Positions 61,952 through 64,000 of a stretch of 64,000 nucleotides of DNA are shown one piece after another. The translations under genes and the position numbers were made by a program. The notes under the pieces are model-generated. The model was not told the origin of the DNA and did not search any database. It saw nothing but the letters and a program-made list of their open reading frames with translations. Each line of letters opens with the position of its first letter. Within the stretch, counting starts at the first letter, position 1. This DNA is from Desulfurococcales archaeon (GTDB lineage Archaea; Thermoproteota; Thermoprotei_A; Sulfolobales; Acidilobaceae), in NCBI GenBank assembly GCA_015521705.1, contig WANR01000031.1, positions 1-64,000 on the forward strand, in the 5' to 3' direction.

Positions 61952-62926
61952 TCACACGCCTTGCCTCTCAACGTATATGCGGGCTATAATGTAAGCTGCG
62001 GCAGTAAATAGTGCTGCCGAGATTGCCGAGGCTAACGATAGATTTAGGCCCTCCTCGCCAGTCTCTCTATTGTTTCTGGGTAATTGGAGTAAAGGGCTAG
62101 CACCACCATGCTGGTTGTTTCAACATTTGCGTCGCCTGAAGGCACTATATAGCCGTCAGGGACGATGTAGTCGGTCACCATGCTGCCATCGCTTCTCTGG
62201 AGCTTGGACAGAGATTCACAGATCTCAGACATGGAATCCCTGCACTCATATACCATGTCTGAGCCAGCTACCTCCAATGCACGGTAAAGGTAAACAGCCA
62301 ATGCTAGCTTATAAGTAGCGTAGGTGCTTTTGAAGGCGGCGTCTTTGAGCCCGTAGCTACCCCACATAGACATAAGCTCCCTGAATAACTCTTCTGCGCG
62401 GAGCCTGGAGCCCTTCAGCAAGCTGTCTAGCGCCCTGTATACTAGTAGGTCCGCGTATCTCTGCCACCCGTTCATCGCTTCACCTTCATGGCGCTCATAT
62501 TTAATGACAATCGTGCTATTAAACTTGGCAGAGTAAATAGTGCTTATGGCCTCTCTGGAGGGAGCATAAAACTAGCTGGGTGGGTCTATCCCCAATAGTA
62601 CTTCGTACTGCACGTTAATACCACCACCGTACTTGTCCTTCAGCTGAGAACTAACTATACGACTGTAAGGGGAGCCTAGCACTGCTAAGGCTTCAGCGGC
62701 TAGAAGATCATCACTAGCAATCCAGATGGTCACATTGTCTGGGTATGCCACTATAGCAGCCATCAACAGCCCTGCTTCAGGCACATACTGTGCCTCAAGG
62801 AAGCTCAGTAGGCAGTCATCATCAACACGGCACTCGGCGACACCAGGCCTAGCTGTAGTTGCATACAACACTATTGGACAGTAAAAACACAAACGTCAGC
62901 AATGCGTAAACACGCATAGGGCCCAT
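61952..62926 (-). pseudogene. Broken gene for a secreted, membrane-anchored protein (two frameshifts and an amber stop)
   Basis: Four pieces line up on the minus strand. From the ATG at 62926, with GGGAGGAG 7 bases upstream, a signal peptide reads MGPMRVYALLTFVFLLSNS. One frame over, a mature part (about 62895-62575) begins ATTARPGVAECRVDDD and contains AAIVAYPDNVTIWIASDD. It meets a TAG at 62572-62574 and continues in the same frame to 62047, including QRSDGSMVTDY and GDANVETTSMVVLALY. After a second shift, the C-terminal anchor ETGEEGLNLSLASAISAALF and TAAAYIIARIY ends at TGA 61952. The repeats resemble alpha/alpha-toroid proteins. Sequencing error is the alternative. Confidence 0.8.
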
Positions 62927-63117
62927 AGAGGCTCCTCCCATTAATAACGTGGAGACACAGAGTAGAATAGTAGTACTGTTGCCAGTAAGTTACGGATACT
63001 TAGCCCCACTCTTATTTAGAGGCATTAGTGACTTAAAGCAGCATTAGCCATGGCTAGAAGTGTTTAAAAGCGCTGTTAAAGCTGGAAGAGTCTTGGATTG
63101 AAATACGTATAGTTTTT

Positions 63118-63537
63118 GTGGTAAGCTTGTCTCAAAGGTGGAGTGTTGAAGTGTCTTTCGAGGAAGCCGAGGTTCTAAGAAGGAGAGCTCAAGCGTTCTT
63201 GCGTAATGCTGAGAGACTGATTGAGGAAGGCGAATACGATCTTGCCGTCTTCAACCTTGAACAGTACTGCCAGTTGATACTCAAGTACAGGCTACTTGTT
63301 GCAAAGGGCTCGTATCCCAGGGCTCACTTTCTCAGGAGACTTATCAGGGAGCTCGGCGAGGCTGATAGGCGTGCGCTGGTTCTCGTTGATGATGTCAGGA
63401 ACCTGCATTACATCGCGAGGCTCGAAGAGGCATATATAGCGTCACGCTATCATCCTATCTCCTACGAGGATGCTGAGGCTAGGGATTTGATGAAATTTGT
63501 CAAGGAGGTGTTTAAACGTGTCATCGAGGGAGTATGA
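63118..63537 (+). CDS. HEPN-domain protein
   Basis: A 139-residue helical HEPN protein: LRRRAQAFLRNAERLIEEGE, YDLAVFNLEQYCQLILKYRL, and a later ADRRALVLVDDVRNLHYIAR. HEPN proteins of this type pair with an MNT nucleotidyltransferase, where one acts as toxin and the other as antitoxin. The classic RNase R-x4-6-H motif is approximated by RNLHYIARLEEAYIASRYHP. The GTG start is at 63118, with TTTAAAAG near 63062 as TATA. It overlaps the MNT gene by 20 bases. Confidence 0.9.
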   Translation: MVSLSQRWSVEVSFEEAEVLRRRAQAFLRNAERLIEEGEYDLAVFNLEQYCQLILKYRLLVAKGSYPRAHFLRRLIRELGEADRRALVLVDDVRNLHYIARLEEAYIASRYHPISYEDAEARDLMKFVKEVFKRVIEGV

Positions 63538-63826
63538 GGCTTTAAGGAATTATAGGGAAGTCGCCAGAAAGGTTAAGGAAATAGTTATAGAGGAGGATCC
63601 ACGAGCTGAAGTCTACGTGTTTGGCTCAGTAGTCCGAGGCACATACACGGCTGCAAGCGATATAGATCTCCTGGTAGTTACAACCAACATTAACAAAAAA
63701 CACGAAATAATGGTTAAAGTCTATAAAACCATAGACGCGCCAATAGAACTACACATAATAACCCCAGAACTTTACGAAAAATGGTATAAAAGATTCATAA
63801 GCAGTAATGAGCTAGTAAAAGTATAG
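63518..63826 (+). CDS. MNT-type nucleotidyltransferase (HEPN partner)
   Basis: A 102-residue minimal nucleotidyltransferase. The catalytic motif is FGSVVRGTYTAASDIDLLVV, with the GS-x10-DxD residues intact; the third carboxylate is probably in IELHII. Members AMPylate their HEPN partner and neutralise it. The GTG at 63518 has AAGGAGGTG just upstream and is preferred over the TTG at 63497. Downstream 63827-64000 is gene-free and A/T-rich. Confidence 0.9.
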   Translation: MSSREYEALRNYREVARKVKEIVIEEDPRAEVYVFGSVVRGTYTAASDIDLLVVTTNINKKHEIMVKVYKTIDAPIELHIITPELYEKWYKRFISSNELVKV

Positions 63827-64000
63827 AGAGTCCCTGATCGACGCAATATACCCTTTTATAGGCTTAAACACGTTTCCCTTTCACACCCTAAACTTAACCT
63901 TTAAATGGTAACAACAACAATTAATGTGGCTATACTTAAGACTCTTCACCATAAATCCTAGTATGTCATAACCTCCCGCCTGTTAAGATTAAGATTTAAA

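Noticed and set aside
61747-61989. 80-codon plus-strand frame between L21e and the broken secreted-protein gene
   Set aside because: It overlaps the start of rpl21e on the other strand and the C-terminal anchor of the pseudogene, has no domain and no promoter.
62572-62574. TAG as pyrrolysine or another recoded amino acid
   Set aside because: The same gene also has two frameshifts, and pyrrolysine machinery is not known from this lineage. Simple decay or sequencing error is more likely.
63827-64000. Start of a CRISPR array or repeat at the right edge
   Set aside because: The stretch is A/T-rich with no repeated unit; only TATA-like sequences are seen.

Overview
The window reads as chromosomal DNA of a hyperthermophilic crenarchaeon (Thermoproteota), most likely of the Desulfurococcales group or a relative. 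The evidence is an archaeal RNase P RNA, archaeal DnaG, a crenarchaeal B-family DNA polymerase, Taw1, and the gene string rpl21e-rpoF-DUF655-ksgA. TTG and GTG starts are frequent, AGG/AGA arginine codons dominate, TATA boxes lie close to start codons, and sugar-binding proteins carry pilin-like signal sequences. The genus cannot be fixed from sequence alone.

Layout. 1-0.6 kb: a MazF/PemK-type toxin cut by the window edge, its AF2212-like antitoxin, and tRNA-Val(CAC). 0.7-2.3 kb: an Lsm, L37e and M24 peptidase operon. 2.5-5.3 kb: a CUT1-type sugar ABC transporter (two permeases and an ATPase) with no binding protein. 5.5-11.6 kb: a serine hydrolase, a PUA protein, RNase P RNA directly abutting a small unknown gene, a DUF411 protein, an orphan solute-binding protein and an unknown protein. 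11.6-13.9 kb: a C/D-box sRNA candidate, DnaG and a VKOR homologue. 13.9-22.6 kb: a molybdenum hydroxylase locus (CoxE, CoxD, HxlR regulator, acetyl-CoA synthetase, then small, large and medium subunits). 22.6-28.9 kb: a MoxR/DUF58/DUF4350/DUF4129 membrane cluster. 29-43.5 kb: housekeeping and single genes (PolB, ROK sugar kinase, HMA protein, UbiA, PadR, Taw1, thioredoxin reductase, metallophosphoesterase, SfsA, Xer recombinase, DUF763), with a second C/D-box sRNA candidate near 35.65 kb. 43.6-48.4 kb: a complete second sugar ABC transporter. 48.6-54.6 kb: a tetrapyrrole operon, hemA-hemB-hemL-hemC-SUMT-hemD. 54.6-59.0 kb: a second molybdenum hydroxylase with CoxG. 59.1-61.8 kb: ksgA-DUF655-rpoF-rpl21e. 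62-62.9 kb: a broken gene for a secreted, membrane-anchored protein. 63.1-63.8 kb: a HEPN/MNT pair.

How the parts fit. Two sugar importers, a ROK kinase, acetyl-CoA synthetase and two molybdenum-FAD-FeS hydroxylases suggest a heterotroph that takes up sugars and oxidises aldehydes or related compounds. The cofactor-loading and membrane-handling proteins are split between the two hydroxylase loci (CoxD/E at one, CoxG at the other). The tetrapyrrole operon makes uroporphyrinogen III and methylates it to precorrin-2, which points to siroheme and the siroheme-dependent heme route; later enzymes are not here. VKOR, thioredoxin reductase, DUF411 and the HMA protein form a loose set of thiol and metal handling genes.

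I saw no CRISPR array, insertion sequence, rRNA or obvious integrated element. The least expected items are the multiply interrupted secreted-protein gene, the C/D sRNA candidate with three regularly spaced guide modules, the 19-bp palindrome over the hemA TATA box, and the 17-bp inverted repeat behind the first ABC operon.
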